Notes: generated by a model from the sequence alone, not told the origin. A DNA stretch of 64,000 nt from Prorocentrum cordatum (GCA_963575745.1 CAUYUJ010016881.1:120723-184722); one strand, 5' to 3'; shown: positions 43,355 through 55,641, counted from the first letter of the stretch. Numbers and translations: made by a program.

Positions 43355-43890
43355 GAATCAGAAAGAGGGAGGCCAACGGTCATTCATTGTCCCTGGGTGC
43401 GTGGCAGAAGGGGGGGTCCGTAGTGCGGATTCTGCTTGTTGCGTTGTTGCGTTGTTGCTATTTGTCTGTTGTCGTCGTCCCACTCGCAACCCACCCGCGA
43501 CCCAACCCGTGACCCACCCCGCGACCCAACCCGCGACCCACCCCGCGTCCCAACCCGCGACCCACCCCGCGACCCACCCACAACCCACCCCGCGACCAAC
43601 CCTGCGACCCACCCGCGACCCACCCGCGACCCACCCACGACCCAGCCGCGACCCACCCCGCGACCCACCCGCGACCAACCCTGCGACCCACCCGCGACCC
43701 ACCCGCGACCCACCCGCGACCCAGCCGCGACCCAGCCGCGACCCACCCGCGACCTACCCACATCGGCGCATGCGGCGGGCTCGTTGTATAGTGTGTGAAA
43801 CTTTGGCGCCTGCGGCGGGCTCCTCCAGAGTCTCGCAGACTGCCGACGTCCCCACCGCCTTCTCACTCTTACCCGCCTCCGCCGGGTGCT
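43355..43890. repeat. Composite element, copy 1, with 11-bp GCGACCCACCC minisatellite
   Basis: From ACGGTCATTCATTGTCCC to a GTTGTTGC region, then about 25 copies of the 11-mer GCGACCCACCC (43485-43762), then TTTGGCGCCTGCGGCGGG. The same order of parts recurs at 46430-46815. Period 11 gives 33-bp coding periodicity (Thr-His-Pro-Arg), not a real protein. Confidence 0.85.
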
Positions 43891-43894
43891 TCGT

Positions 43895-44095
43895 AGAAAT
43901 ACAAATACCTATGTACATATATACATGTATACACATATATACATATATATACATACATACATACATATATGTATATATATGAACACACATGCAAATACAT
44001 ACATATATACATATATGGAATATATATATATATACCTACACGTATGTGTGTGAATAAACAAAAACACACGCATGCAATAAATACATACAACCGAT
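43895..44095. repeat. ATAC/TATA tract
   Basis: CATATATA and TACATACA words. It follows CTCACTCTTACCCGCC..GGGTGCTTCGTA, as the TA tract at 48480 follows CTCACTCTTATCCGC..GGGTGCTGCGTA. Confidence 0.9.
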
Positions 44096-44242
44096 ACACA
44101 ATGATCAACCGCTCTGGCCGCCTCGCCCTCGTCTCCCGCCGCGGGCCGCGGTGGCGGCGGCTTCTCCCCAGCGCCGGAGGCCCAGAGACGAGGAGCACCA
44201 ACACCAGCAGAGGTCGGGGGGCTGCTGGAGGTGCCCCTAGCC

Positions 44243-44398
44243 TTAGGTCGGGCATGTCCTCCTATGGTGGGATTCTGGACGAATCTGAAAAATAGCCGAA
44301 AATATCCAAAACACATTCAAAAACAGTCAAAAAATAGTCCCCATTATTGCTTGCCTATTCTTGGATATTCCTCCTGTAGAGGGGCAAGCCCGACGTAA
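44243..44398. mobile_element. Family-1 MITE, copy E
   Basis: Ends TTAGGTCGGGCATGTCC and GGGCAAGCCCGACGTAA. Flanks CCCTAGCC and CCCTAGCC are identical, a perfect 8-bp target duplication, marking this as the youngest-looking insertion in the window. Confidence 0.9.
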
Positions 44399-44870
44399 CC
44401 CTAGCCCGAGGTGCGCCAAGCTTTTCGCTCCGTTTCGGAGCCCCTGGGGCCATCTGGACCTCGTGAGGGGTGCTCTGGAGGCCGTTGGGGCCTCCCTGGA
44501 AATCCTGGTGGATCCTTCTTGGGCCAGGGGCACATCCAGCAACACCCAAACAGGGGGTTGTCTCCGCCCCGGGGGGCGGGAGGAGGATCCTGGGTGCGGG
44601 TGCTGGTGGTGGTCTTTCGGCTGGGAAGCCCGAGTGTTGCCACCATCACGGAGATCGGGATCACCTTCCCTGGGCGGAAGCACACCGCCGACACAACCAA
44701 AAATAAGATTAACCTTCCCTGAAGTCGGTTGAAACAAGCCTGGGTCAATTTCAGCCGCCCGAAGCTGGAACGGCGCATGTGCTCAAGAAAACGGGTCAGT
44801 TTTCCGGCAAAGCTGGTCAAGAAACGCCGGCCCAGCCTTTCAGGAGGAGGTGTCTTGATCAGATGCTCGC
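44399..44870. other. Unassigned; possible unrecognised coding segment
   Basis: The minus frame 44874-44401 reads for example KTPPPERLGRRFLTSFAGK and RLKLTQACFNRL without low complexity. I recognise no family and see no splice context. Confidence 0.35.
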
Positions 44871-44871
44871 C

Positions 44872-45190
44872 CACCTCCTCTTCTTCCTCCTCCTCCTCCT
44901 CCTCCTCCTCCTCCTGCTCCTGCTGCTCCTCCTGCTCCTCCTCCTGCTGCTCCTCCTCACTCTTCTCCTCCTACTCCTCCTCCTCCGACAACGCCTGCAG
45001 GTCGGGCGGCCCCAGGAGGTTGCAGGACAGGTCCTGCGGGGCCGCGCTCTGCGGAGGCGCCCACGCAGGCGAGGGCGGCCCCCGGACACGCCGCTGCCGC
45101 CGACGCCGCTGCGGCGTCCTCGCCGTCGTCGCCGTCGCCGCCGCCGCCGCTGCGGCGCCCGCGCCGTCGCCTTCGTCGCCGCCGCCGCAG
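44872..45190. repeat. CTC then GCC/GTC triplet tracts
   Basis: A CTC/CTG run to about 44990, then mixed GC-rich DNA, then GCCGTCGCC triplets at about 45100-45190. Confidence 0.85.
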
Positions 45191-45509
45191 CTTGGCATGG
45201 GGAAAGCGCGTCCTGAGGGAAACGGTCCCTGGACCCCAGGGCCTCCCCCGAGAAGCAGCTCCTTCTCCCGAGGCGTTTGTGATGGCCCCGGGCCGTGGAG
45301 GGCCCCCGGAAGCCCGACAGCGACAGGAACCCGCGGACCCGTCTCCTTCAGGGCCCATTCCCTTCACGGCGAGCAGTCAGTGTCGGCGTCCACGGACTTC
45401 AGTGACTGTCGCCACCCTTCGGCAGGCTTTCGACGGTGATCGGAAGGTTTGCGCGAAAGGCTCACGGGCAGGCTCATGGAAGGTTCCTGGAGACGGCCAG
45501 AGGTTCTTG

Positions 45510-45800
45510 GAAGTCGCCGTCTCCGTCGTCGCCGCCGACCTCGTCGACATCATCGACGCCGTCGACGTCGACGCCGTCGCCGCCATCGTCGTGTGCGTCG
45601 CAGCCGACGCCGTCGACGTTGTCGCATCCGCGTCGTCGCCGCCGACGGCGCCGTCGTCGTGTGCGTCGCGTCGCCGCCGACGCCGTCTCTGTCGTCGCCG
45701 CCAGCGTCATCGACGTCATCGACGGCATCGACGCTGACGCCGTCGCCGCCGTTGTGTGCGTCGCCACCGACGTCTGCGTCGTCGACGCCGCCAGCACGGG
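45510..45800. repeat. CGTCGC/GACGCC triplet tract
   Basis: Degenerate GTC, GCC and GAC triplets giving Val-Asp-Ala frames. Confidence 0.85.
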
Positions 45801-45934
45801 AGCCGGCGGCTGCCAGGGCTCGGCATGGCTGGGAGGAGGGAAGCACACGAAGGGCACGACGGCAGCAGCGCCGTGGGCGGCGCCCTCCTCCTCGCTCCTC
45901 GCTTTTCGCTCCTCGCTCCTCGCTCATCGCTGCG

Positions 45935-46140
45935 ACCTCTGGGGGCCTCTTGAGAGCCTCTGGGGGCCTCTGGGAGGCATGCTGGGCCGTCCTGCGGCCG
46001 TCTCGGGGTCCTGTTAGGCCATCTTGGGCCCACGTCGTGACTCTCTTGGAGCTCTCTTGGACGATCTTGCAGCCATCTTGCCGCCCCCTGAAACATTTTT
46101 GGAAGTCTCTTAAAACCGAAATGGCCCCCTGAAGGCCGCA
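45935..46140. repeat. Short GGCC..CTTGGG array
   Basis: GGGGGCCTCT, CTCTTGGA and GCCGTC words as in the large arrays. Confidence 0.7.
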
Positions 46141-46234
46141 AACGAGCTTCCCGACCCCCGGGGACAAAGTGGGTACCAGGGGGGAGTTGCGAAAAAACTG
46201 GCCGCCCCAAGGCTCGGAGACCTGGCCGCCGGAT

Positions 46235-46297
46235 ACCATGTTTATTTATATAGATATATGTATATTTATTTATATATACGTATACATATACATATAG

Positions 46298-46341
<44 letters not shown>

Positions 46342-46425
46342 ATATGTATATAAGTACATTTATATATGTGTGTGTAAATGTGTACAAATATACATATATA
46401 CATATATATATAAGCATATCAGAAT
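46235..46425. repeat. TATA/ATAC tract
   Basis: ATATAT and TACATA words, directly before composite-element copy 2. Confidence 0.95.
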
Positions 46426-46429
46426 GAGG

Positions 46430-47520
46430 GGGATGAACCGAACGGTCATTCACTGTCCCTGGGTGCGTGGCTGAAGTGGAATTCCGCGATGCGGAGTATT
46501 GCTGTTGCTGTTTGTTGTTTGTTGCTTGTTGTTGTCATCGTCGTACCACCCGCGACCCGCCCCGCGACCCACCCGCGACCCACCCCGCGACCCACCCGCG
46601 ACCCACCCGCGACCCACCCGCGACCCACCGCACCCGCCCGCGACCCACCCCGAGACCCCGCGACCCACCCGCGACCCACCCGACCCACCCGCGACCCACC
46701 CGCGACCCACCCGCGACCCCCCCGCGACCCACCCGCGACCCACCGCGACCCACCCGCGACCCACCCGCGACCCACCCCGCGACCCACCCAAAATGTTCGG
46801 CGCCTGCGGCGGGTTTCTTTTGCATTCGTTCCAAATGGAAAACCTGCGACCCACCCGCGACCCAAACCGCGCCCGCGACCCACCGAGACCCACCCGCGAC
46901 CCACCCGCGACCCACCCCGCGACCCACCTAAAATGTTCGGCGCTTGCGACGGTTTTTTTTTGCATTCGCTCCAGGTGGAGAACCTGTAACCCACCCGCGA
47001 CCCAAACCTCGTTCACTGCACAAATGAAAATATGTTCGGCGCCTGCGGCTGGCGGTGTTTGAATTCCTTCCGGGTGGAGGTGGAGAGCCCGCAACCCACC
47101 CGCGACCCAGACTTCGTTCACTGAACCAGCCAAAACTTCGGCGCCTGCGGCGGGTTTCTTTTGCATTCGTTCCAGGCGGAGAACCTGCGACCCAAACCGC
47201 GTTCAGTGTACATATCAAAATGTTCGGCGCCTGCGGCGGGCTGTTTTTGAATTCCTTCCAGGTGGAGGTGGAAAGCCCGCGACCCAAACTACGTTCACTG
47301 AACAAGCCCAAAATTCGGCACCTGCGGCGGGCTGTGTTTGCAGTCATTCCGGGTGGCCCACCAGCGATCCCCCCCGCGCTGAACATGTCAGAGCACGCAA
47401 ATCGGCGCCTGCGGCGGGCATGCCCGCATTGGTTTGGGAAAGCGCCGTCGTGCCATTCCCCCGATCCGGCCCACGTTGACTCTACAACAACACATCGGCG
47501 CCTGCGGCGGGGCTATGTCT
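46430..47520. repeat. Composite element, copy 2, with TTCGGCGCCTGCGGCGGG tandem repeats
   Basis: It starts with GAACGGTCATTCACTGTCCCTGGG-like sequence, passes a TTGTTG region, and holds 11-mer GCGACCCACCC arrays at 46545-46792 and 46846-46930. TTCGGCGCCTGCGGCGGG or close variants then occur near 46796, 46933, 47034, 47137, 47222, 47313, 47401 and 47494, each followed by a TTGCATTC.TTCC.GGTGGAGA spacer in most units. Confidence 0.85.
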
Positions 47521-47880
47521 AAACACGTTCATTGACAATCCAGCTGCCTGCTGCAATTCGGCATCCGTGCCCACAGCCTGGGTTCAGGGGAAGCTGCCTC
47601 AAGGCGCCCATAATTGACGGATTTCGGGGCGCTCAAGCACCCTCCTGAGGGGGACGTCCACGAACCCTACCACACAGCACGCCAGTGCCGCACAAGCGCG
47701 GCGGCGGATTTTGCATGCCGTCTGAGCCCCCCAAGACCTCTTCAAGCTCCGCTCATCCACACCAACCCATCCAGCAACTTTACCCTGGCGAGTTGCCTGA
47801 TCAGGGAAGTCGGGGAGCATTCAGTGGAACAAAGGATTGGTTTGCCGTTATCTTGAAAAAGAAGGGCGAGGCAGAGGAGT
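47521..47880. other. Unassigned sequence
   Basis: Short open frames on both strands without any recognised domain. Confidence 0.4.
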
Positions 47881-47881
47881 A

Positions 47882-48380
47882 AACAGGGGACGAGGAGGAC
47901 GCGGAAGAAATGCAAGGAGAATGTGGAGAAAGAGGAGGAGGAGGAAGAGGAGGAGGAGGAGGAAGAGGAGGAGGAGGAGGAGGAGGGGGAGGAGGGGGAG
48001 GAGGAGGGGGAGGAGGAGGAGGAGGAGCAGGAGGAGGAACACCAAGAGGTGCGAGGCGGAGGATGTGGAAGCTACGTTGACCTGTCTTGGGCTATCTGGA
48101 GAGATTTCGGAGGGCACCTTCAGCTGGAAGACACGAGCTGAGGGCCATACTCACCAATCTTCGACGCTCTAACCCCTTGCGGTCCCCCCTCTGGGCCCAG
48201 AGGCCCGGATGCGGGGGAGTGCAAACCCCTCCCCGAATAGGAACAACGAGATTGGTAGAGAGGAGGAGGAGGAGGTGGAGGAGGAGAAGGCGGACGACGA
48301 CGACGACGACGATGAGGACGAGGACGCGGACGAGGAAGAGGAGGAGGAGGAGGAGGAACAGGAGGAGGAGGAGGAGGGTG
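47882..48380. repeat. Two GGA microsatellites
   Basis: GGA/GAA arrays at about 47925-48045 and 48258-48380, separated by 200 bp of unassigned DNA. Confidence 0.9.
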
Positions 48381-48449
48381 CCATCGACAGGGAAGGTGAG
48401 GGCCACGAGGTCCGCCGGCTCGACGCCCGTGTCGCCCGCGCCCGCCCCC

Positions 48450-48492
48450 TCACTCTTATCCGCAATTGCGGGGTGCTGCGTATATATATATA

Positions 48493-48541
<49 letters not shown>

Positions 48542-48545
48542 TGCA
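48450..48545. repeat. TA tract with CTCACTCTTATCCGC leader
   Basis: A pure TA run of about 60 bp preceded by the leader also seen before the 43895 tract. Confidence 0.9.
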
Positions 48546-48599
48546 AGCTATGAAGGGGCAAGCTACGCTTGCTGTGAGGTGCAATATGTATAGCGCCAC

Positions 48600-48786
48600 T
48601 CGGCGGCGAGCGAAGAGGGCGAATGAGAAGGAAAAGGCCTTCTCAAAAGCCCTCGCGGCCCTCGCGCCTTCTGAAAAGTTGCCTGTGCCTTCGGGGAAAG
48701 CTTTGACAACTTCTCAGCAGGCCGGGGGACCTCTGAGCCTTCCGAAAAGGCCCGCCCCCTCTCACTTCCCCCCAGGCTCGCCGCCA
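48600..48786. mobile_element. Family-2 MITE, copy 3
   Basis: Ends TCGGCGGCGAGC and GCTCGCCGCCAA with GGCCTTCTCAAAAG and CTTCTGAAAAG palindrome remnants inside. Confidence 0.75.
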
Positions 48787-49685
48787 ACCACCTGCGGACT
48801 TCGATCTGTGTGGTGCAGACTGTTTGGTGCAAGACGTGGGGGGCAGTGCGTGTGCGGTGCAGTCTGTGCCGTGCAGTCTGACGCGAGGCGGCAGCGAGGC
48901 GGCCACTGGGCGGCAGACCCGGCCAGCCCCACGAGACGGCAGCGACGAGGCCGCGCACGAGGCGGCGAGGGACGGGCCCCTGCCGAAATCCTCCGCGGGC
49001 CTAGCCTTTTCCCGTCGCGGCGCGGCGGAGGCAACCCGCACGCGCGCTCGAGCAGTCCAGGGCACGGAGTACGAATTGTCAGGCGGCACGGGGGGGAGAG
49101 GAAGGCTGAAGGCGGCCGCGGGGGGGGCGGAAGGAGGGGAGGCACTCGCAGCGCGGGGAACATCGGCAGGAGTGGCTGGGGCTCGGCAAGACAAGCAGAC
49201 CGCACAGGGAAATAGTCAGGACTCCTTTGTGCAAGTGCTGCTCTGGGACACAAGAAATGATCGGACCCAACTGGAAATGCGCACTGGAAACTTCTCCCTT
49301 TAGTGCGCTCAGGGTCCTTGTCCCCTTTTGAGTTGGGCGGGCTCCGAATGCCATGTGTGTAGCGCTCCTGTGTCAAAAGACGCGGTAGTGAAGCAACGAT
49401 ATAGGCATAGAGGCAACAAATAATGCCGCTGACCAGTGCAAATGAAAAATCCGTCGACCCTGTCGGCGTGTGTGGGGTGTCTGTCCGGTCCCGTCGACGG
49501 GGAGCCTTCTTTCGTCCCCTCCTTCCCGTTCTCCTCTCCCGTCGGGGAAGAGAGAGAGAGAGAGAGAGAGACAGAGAGCACCCTTCCTCGTTCGGGGAAC
49601 GGGTTCGCAGCTTGAGGGAACTCCATCCACGCACTCGTTACGTCAAAGGGAAGCCCCTTCCCTTCGTCCCTTCCCCGGCGGGGGG
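48787..49685. other. Unassigned; scattered GGTGCA words
   Basis: GGTGCAGTCTG-like words at about 48805-48885 resemble the complement of the 14-bp minisatellite at 50940. An AG run lies at about 49548-49572. No gene is recognised. Confidence 0.45.
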
Positions 49686-49689
49686 TGGG

Positions 49690-50080
49690 GGGGTCAGATT
49701 CGCATCGCCTCTGGGGGTCCTCCTCTCCCACGACGGTCCGTCTCAGGCGCGCTGGCCCTCCTCGGGTCCTCCTCCCCAGGTGGGGAGGAGTCCCAGGGGG
49801 GGAGAGGAGTCAGATACGCTTCCGTCTACGGGGGTCCTCCTCCCCCTCCCCTCCCCTCTCCCACGCTGGTCCTCCTCCCCAGGGGGGGGGGGCCCAGGGG
49901 GGGAGAACTTTTCCTCTTCCTTCTCCTCCTCCTCCTCCTCCTTCTCCTCCTCCTCCTCCTCCTTCTTATCTCCGCCGCCTCCTCCTCCTCCTCCTCCTTC
50001 TCCTCCTCCTTCTCCTCCTCCTCCTCCTTATCTCCTCCTCCTCCTCCTCCTCCTCCTCCTCCTCCTCCCCCTCCTGGTCG
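49690..50080. repeat. GGTCCTCCTC repeats passing into a TCC microsatellite
   Basis: GGGGGTCCTCCTC recurs at about 49710, 49770 and 49830, then TCC/TTC arrays from 49920. Confidence 0.85.
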
Positions 50081-50765
50081 TCGTCGATGTCTTTCAGGGT
50101 CGGCGGCACCGGCCGTCATGCCTTCACAATACAAAGAGGTTGAAAGAGAATGGTGCCCAGCAGTGAGTAGAGAAACCTTGTCCGGGTCCTTCTCCCCCCC
50201 TTCCTCCTCCCCTCCGCGAGAACGGAGGTCTCTCGCGTCCAGCACCCTCAACGCGCGATTCTGGAGCAGCGAGCCGGCGAGCGCCTCCGCCTGGCCGCAT
50301 CCCCTCCCCTCCTCCGCCTCCTCAACTCCTCCGCCTTCTTCTCATCCCCCTCCTCCGCCTCCTCCCACTCCTCCACCTCCACTTCCCCGCATCCTCCCAT
50401 CATATTTCCCCTCCTCCGCCTCCACCTCCTCGTCCACTGGCGTCTGGGACAAGTCCAAGACAGCGGGGGCAACGACAGAAAGGCGGACAACGCATACGAG
50501 GTGACGGCCTAACCACGTACCTTCAGCAACACAAACACGACCTGCATCCGCCACCCAAACTAACCACCGCAAAAGGCCAACCTAACGATCTCACCTGGGT
50601 CCCATCGGCTCAAGAGGGACTCACTTCGTCAACACTCGAGCGCCGACATACACCCGACAAGTGACAGCACGTCGCCAGCACCCAGAACGAGGACTTCCTC
50701 CCCGTTCTCCCCCTTTTTTCTCCAAACAACGTTTGCACTCAGAGGCCTTTACTTGTTTTGTAAAG
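50081..50765. other. Unassigned sequence
   Basis: Pyrimidine-rich in part (50280-50435). No domain is recognised. Confidence 0.4.
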
Positions 50766-50774
50766 AACTGGGAC

Positions 50775-50935
50775 CTGGCGTCGCCTCAGCCGGCTTGTCG
50801 TCGCCCCGTCGCCGTCCCGTCGCCGGTCGTCGCCGCCCGTCGCCGCCTCGTCGCGGGCTCGTGTGCCGCCCCGGCAGGCTTGTCGTCGCCCCGTCGCCGC
50901 CCCGTCGCCGCTCGTCGCCGCCTCGTCGCAGCGCA
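50775..50935. repeat. CGTCGCCGCC-type repeat
   Basis: CCCGTCGCCG words repeat with two longer units that both contain GGCTTGTCGTCGCC. Confidence 0.8.
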
Positions 50936-50939
50936 CAAC

Positions 50940-51165
50940 ATAGCTTACACCACATAGATTGCACCACATAGGTCTCGCACCATGGTTTATACCGTATAGC
51001 TCAAGTATACAGCTCACGCCACGTAGGTTGCACCACGTAGGTTACATCACATAGCTCACACCACATCAGCTCCACTGCATAATTTGCACAATTTGGATTG
51101 CACTACAAAGCTACACCACATAGATCGCACAACACGGATTGCACCACATCGATTGCCCTGTACAG
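50940..51165. repeat. 14-bp minisatellite (CATAGCTTGCACCA), diverged
   Basis: TTGCACCACATAG words at about 14-15-bp spacing. A cleaner array lies at 53990-54130. Confidence 0.8.
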
Positions 51166-51254
51166 CTGACGACCCCGTAGATTCTCCTTTGTTTAGAAGA
51201 AGACTCGACCCTCCCCCCAGGATTATCCGCCCCTTTTTTTTGCTATTACAATTT

Positions 51255-52480
51255 TCATTGTATTCTGCCCCATCATCCATCCTACACCATCCCACGGGCC
51301 AGTATCGCCCCCCCCGCCATCCCCTGCGAAAAAAATATGCGCGCACACTCGCTTATCAAAAACCACCAGTTTTCAAGACTCCCTTGCAAACAAAAAAGGT
51401 ACACACGCGCGCGTCGTCGCGCGCGCATGCTGGAATCATTCAAAAACTCGCGGTTTCAGAAGGGTTTCGGGCTCGAGTGCCTGAAAAACACACAGGTCTC
51501 GCAACATTGATGTTGCATATATATATAGAGAGAGAGATAGAAAAAGAAAAAAAAGAGAGAGAAAGAGAGAGGGAGAGAGAAAACAAAAAAAACTTGCGCA
51601 CGGTTCTAGATTCTTCAGATAACCAGAAGGTGTTTCATCATGTTCAAACCACGCTATCACACGGGTTTCGCGCGCGCGTCGAAATCGTTCGAACGCCCTT
51701 TGCGCGCGCGCCGTCGCGAGTCATTTTGCACAAACGCAAAAAAAATGCACGCGCGCGCGTCGTCGCGCGTGCATGCAGACATGTTGTTGAAATCTCTTCG
51801 GTTTCGTAACGATGTCAAAACCGAGTGTCCAAAAAGCATGCAAAAAATGGATTCGCAACATCAGTTTTCAAAACTGCGTGCGCTCGCGCTCTTGCGAGTT
51901 TTTTTGCGATGACCATAAGTTTCTCAACGTGCCCATGGAATTGTGCCACACGGGCCTCTGGCGCCCCATGCCGACGGACATCATTTGCACGCCCTTCCGC
52001 GCGCGCTGGGGGGCACACTCCGTGTCAAATAATATCATGCGGGCCACTCTCGCGCGTCGGCCGCGCGCGCATGTCGAATCCCTTCTAAAACCTTCATCAT
52101 CGACGCGAGGACGCCGTCATCGTCATCGGCGTGATCAGCATCGGCGCCCGCAGTGGCCACGCCGTCGTCGTCGTCAACATCGCCACCCACATCGCTACTA
52201 TAATCAACGTGTCTTCGTGTCCACCGTTGTCGACGTTGCCATGATACCGCGCCCGCCCAGGTCACCGGCTCGCACTGACATGCCCACTGGGACGTATGTG
52301 CCCAGGCGATCAGCGCAACCGTGGCCGCGTCGGTCGCGCGAAACATGCTGGCCGCTGCGCGCGCGTGTTTGGGCTGGCGCCGCCGCAGAGATGCACCAGC
52401 CAACGCCAAGCACTCATCGAAGTCGCCGCCGCAAGAGTTTTACAAACCAAGTTGCGAATGGGTGGGTTGGATGTTTGCAA
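51255..52480. repeat. 1.2-1.3-kb duplicated unit, copy 1, with GCGCGC islands
   Basis: CTGCCCCATC.TCCATCCT..CCCCCGCCATCC.CTGC to GCACTGACATGCCCACTGG is matched by 52595-53770, with different inserts. It contains two CpG hairpins (near 51405 and 51748). Confidence 0.8.
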
Positions 52481-52820
52481 AAGCATGGGATGTGTCAACT
52501 CGTTTGCACAAACGCATTCACAGTTCGAAAAATGGAGTCCACCACCCTGTCGAGGCCTGACTTCTCGGTACCCCCTGGGGATGTGCAATGTACATATGAC
52601 CCTGCCCCATCGTCCATCCTGAGAATGAACTCGTACCGTCCGGCCGAACCAACATCTGCCCTCCCCCCGCCATCCTCTGCAAAGAATGCTAGGCGCGCAC
52701 ACTCGTTGATCACCGACCATCAGTTTTTAAGAACTCGTTGCAACAAATGGCAAAATGCACACGCGCGCGTCGTCGCGCGCGTATGCCGAAATCCTTCAAA
52801 AACCTTCGGTGTCGTAAGGA

Positions 52821-52826
<6 letters not shown>

Positions 52827-52897
<71 letters not shown>
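52827..52897. repeat. Poly(A) run of 71
   Basis: An uninterrupted A run on the + strand following GGATTTTTT. It could be a retroposed 3' tail or an expanded homopolymer; no matching target duplication was identified. Confidence 0.9.
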
Positions 52898-52898
<1 letters not shown>

Positions 52899-52979
52899 AG
52901 CTTTTGTAACTAATAGACATACATGTGCATATATATAAATGCAACACGGATATTCAAACAAAATTGCGCGCGCTCTTGC

Positions 52980-53030
52980 GAATTCGTTCGTTCATGTGTA
53001 TATATATACATACCTACATACATACATACA

Positions 53031-53061
<31 letters not shown>

Positions 53062-53145
53062 GTGTATGTATATATTATACATACATATGTTTATATATGT
53101 ATATATCAGTATCAGTATCAGCATCAGTATCAATATCAGAAAGTG
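52980..53145. repeat. CATA / TATA / CAGTAT tract
   Basis: ACATACATAC at 53008-53060, TATATA words, then five CAGTAT/CAGCAT hexamers. Confidence 0.9.
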
Positions 53146-53984
53146 CGACCAGTATGTCAAGATCGTTCGAACGCCCTTGCGCGCGTGCCGTCGCGAAAAC
53201 CATGTGCAAAAACTCGGGACGAAGTGCACACGCGGGCGTCGTCGCGCGCGCATGCCGACATCCTTACGAAATCTTTGAACAAAAAATGTTGCTTCGTAAC
53301 GATTTCAAAACTGAGTGTCCCAATGTTTTAGTGGTTTTGCCAGATTAGTTTTCCAAACAGCGCGCGCTCGCGCTCTTGCGGGTTTTTTGCAATGGCAAAA
53401 AAGTTTCTCGACATGCCCGTGGAATTCTGCCAAACGGGCCTCCGGCGCCCCATGCCGACCGACATCCTTCGGACGCCCTTGCGCGCGTGGTCGGGGGCAC
53501 GGTCCGTCTCAAATATTACCATGCGGGCCACTCTCGCGCGTCGGCCGCGCGCGCATGTCGAACTATGTCCAAAACCTTCATGACCGACGCGAGGATGCCG
53601 TCATCGTCATCGGCGTGATCAGCATCGGCGCCCGCAGTGGCCACGCCGTCGTCGTCGTCAACATCGCCACCAACATCGCTACTAGCATCATGGTGTCTAT
53701 CGTTGTCGCCGTTGCCATGACACCGCGCCGCCCAAGTCGCCGACTCGCACTGAAGCGCACGCTGGGATGTGCCGAGCGGTCAGCGCCACCACGTTCGCAT
53801 CGGTCGCGCCAAAATCGCTGGCCGCTGCGCGCGCGAGCATGCGCGGGCTAGCGCGGACGCAGAGATGCACCAGCCAACACCAGGCACTCGTCGCAATCGC
53901 CTCCGCATGAGCTTAGTTTCGCGTGGGTGGGTGGAATGGTTGCGCGAGCAGTGGAGTCGACAGTTTCAAGTTCGGAAAGGTGAA

Positions 53985-54135
53985 TCGCACCACATAAATT
54001 GCACCACGTACATTGCACCAACTAGCTTACACCACACAGCTTGCAGCACATAGCAAACAGCACATAGCTTGCACCACATAGCTTACACCACATAGTTTGC
54101 ACCACATAGCTTGCACCATGTAGATTGCATCACCC
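53985..54135. repeat. 14-bp minisatellite (CATAGCTTGCACCA)
   Basis: About ten copies of CATAGCTT(G/A)CACCA in tandem with few changes. Confidence 0.9.
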
Positions 54136-54299
54136 AGTATGCTAGAAACCACTGTTTCTGGTCCACCCTGGCTAATACACTTGTGATCCGTATCGCAGTC
54201 ACCATGCTTGTTTTGCCCCGAGGCCATGGGTTCCCGCACCAACTCTCAGCTAGGTCCATTCGACTGTCCGAAAAGGTGGTTCGTTCGTTCCTCCCCTCC

Positions 54300-55135
54300 T
54301 CCTGATCCACCACCTCCTCCTCCTCCTCCTCCTCCTCCTCCTCCTCCTCCTCCTCCTCCTCCTCATCATCATCATCATCATCATAATCATCATCATCAAA
54401 TGTATGTTTCTCCTCCCCTTACCGCCTTCCCCATCCCCATCACCATGACCATCACGGCCATCATCATCATCAGCAGCCACAGTATCATCATCAGCAGCAT
54501 CATCAGCAGCAGCAGAATCATCATCATCGTCGTCGTTATCATCATCACCATCATTATCAGCATCATAATCGTCATTAGCATCATTATCATCATTATCATC
54601 ATCAGCAGCATCATCACCATCACCATCACCGTCACCGTCAACATCACCATCACCCTCATCAGAATCATCATAGTAACCATCGTCATCATCATCATCGTTT
54701 CCATCAATCGTGCGTCATCATCCTCTCATCCTCCTCATAATCATACTCATACTCCTTGCAATGTTTCATCCATCCTCCCTCATCCCTCATTTCGCCGCCA
54801 TCTTCTTCTCATGCATGTCCCCTGGTCTTCTCATCCTATTCATCCCCCTCCTTTTGCTGATCATCGTCCAGTTTATCAGCATCCTCACTACCATCGTTGC
54901 CGGTATATTCATAATCGTTTCAATCTTCTGTCTCATACTCACCAACACCACCACCATCATCGCAATTGTCACCAGCAGCAGCATCAGCAGCAGCCTGAGC
55001 GGCACCAGCATCGTGGCCACCATCAGCAGCATAAGCATCAGCATCGCAACTGCCGCCGTGGTCATCGTCATCATCGACGTCGCGGTCGTTCTCACGACCG
55101 TCGCCACAACCACCGTCATCAACACCATCGTGGTG
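54300..55135. repeat. TCC then ATC microsatellite
   Basis: CTC triplets to about 54363, then CAT-based triplets with many variants to about 55135. Confidence 0.9.
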
Positions 55136-55344
55136 GCAGCGCCGCGCTGAACAGCGGGCGGGGCACGCAAACCATGAACTGCTACCGCGCGAAGCCCGCA
55201 CCCGAAGCGAGACGCGCCGTAGCCGACCCCGAGCGCGCGGGACGGAACGAAACGGGCTTGCGACCGCGAAGGTGACGGCGACGGCGGCTGGCAGACTGAC
55301 GGGCTGCCCGACGGCGACCACCCAACCGACGGAGAACGACGAAG

Positions 55345-55385
55345 ACGACGACCGCGACGACGACAACGACAGACCGACCGACCAA

Positions 55386-55421
<36 letters not shown>

Positions 55422-55548
55422 CCGACGACGACGACGACGACGACGACGACAGACCAACGACAACGACGACGCCGACGCCTGCGACGACGGCGACAGACAA
55501 ACGAAAACGACGACGACGACGACGACGACGACGACAGACAGGCCGACA

Positions 55549-55603
<55 letters not shown>

Positions 55604-55608
55604 CAGAC

Positions 55609-55641
<33 letters not shown>

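Larger units (their letters stand above)
52595..53960. repeat. 1.2-1.3-kb duplicated unit, copy 2, interrupted
   Basis: Same order of parts as copy 1, split by a poly-A run and a CATA/TATA/CAGTAT segment at 52818-53145. The 53150-53830 half is very close to 51650-52390. CpG hairpins lie near 52759 and 53227. Confidence 0.8.

Noticed and set aside
51812-52828. 338-codon open frame on the + strand
   Set aside because: It runs across the duplicated AT/CG repeat and a GTCGTCGTC tract, has no domain, and its duplicate at 53.2-53.9 kb does not keep the same frame.
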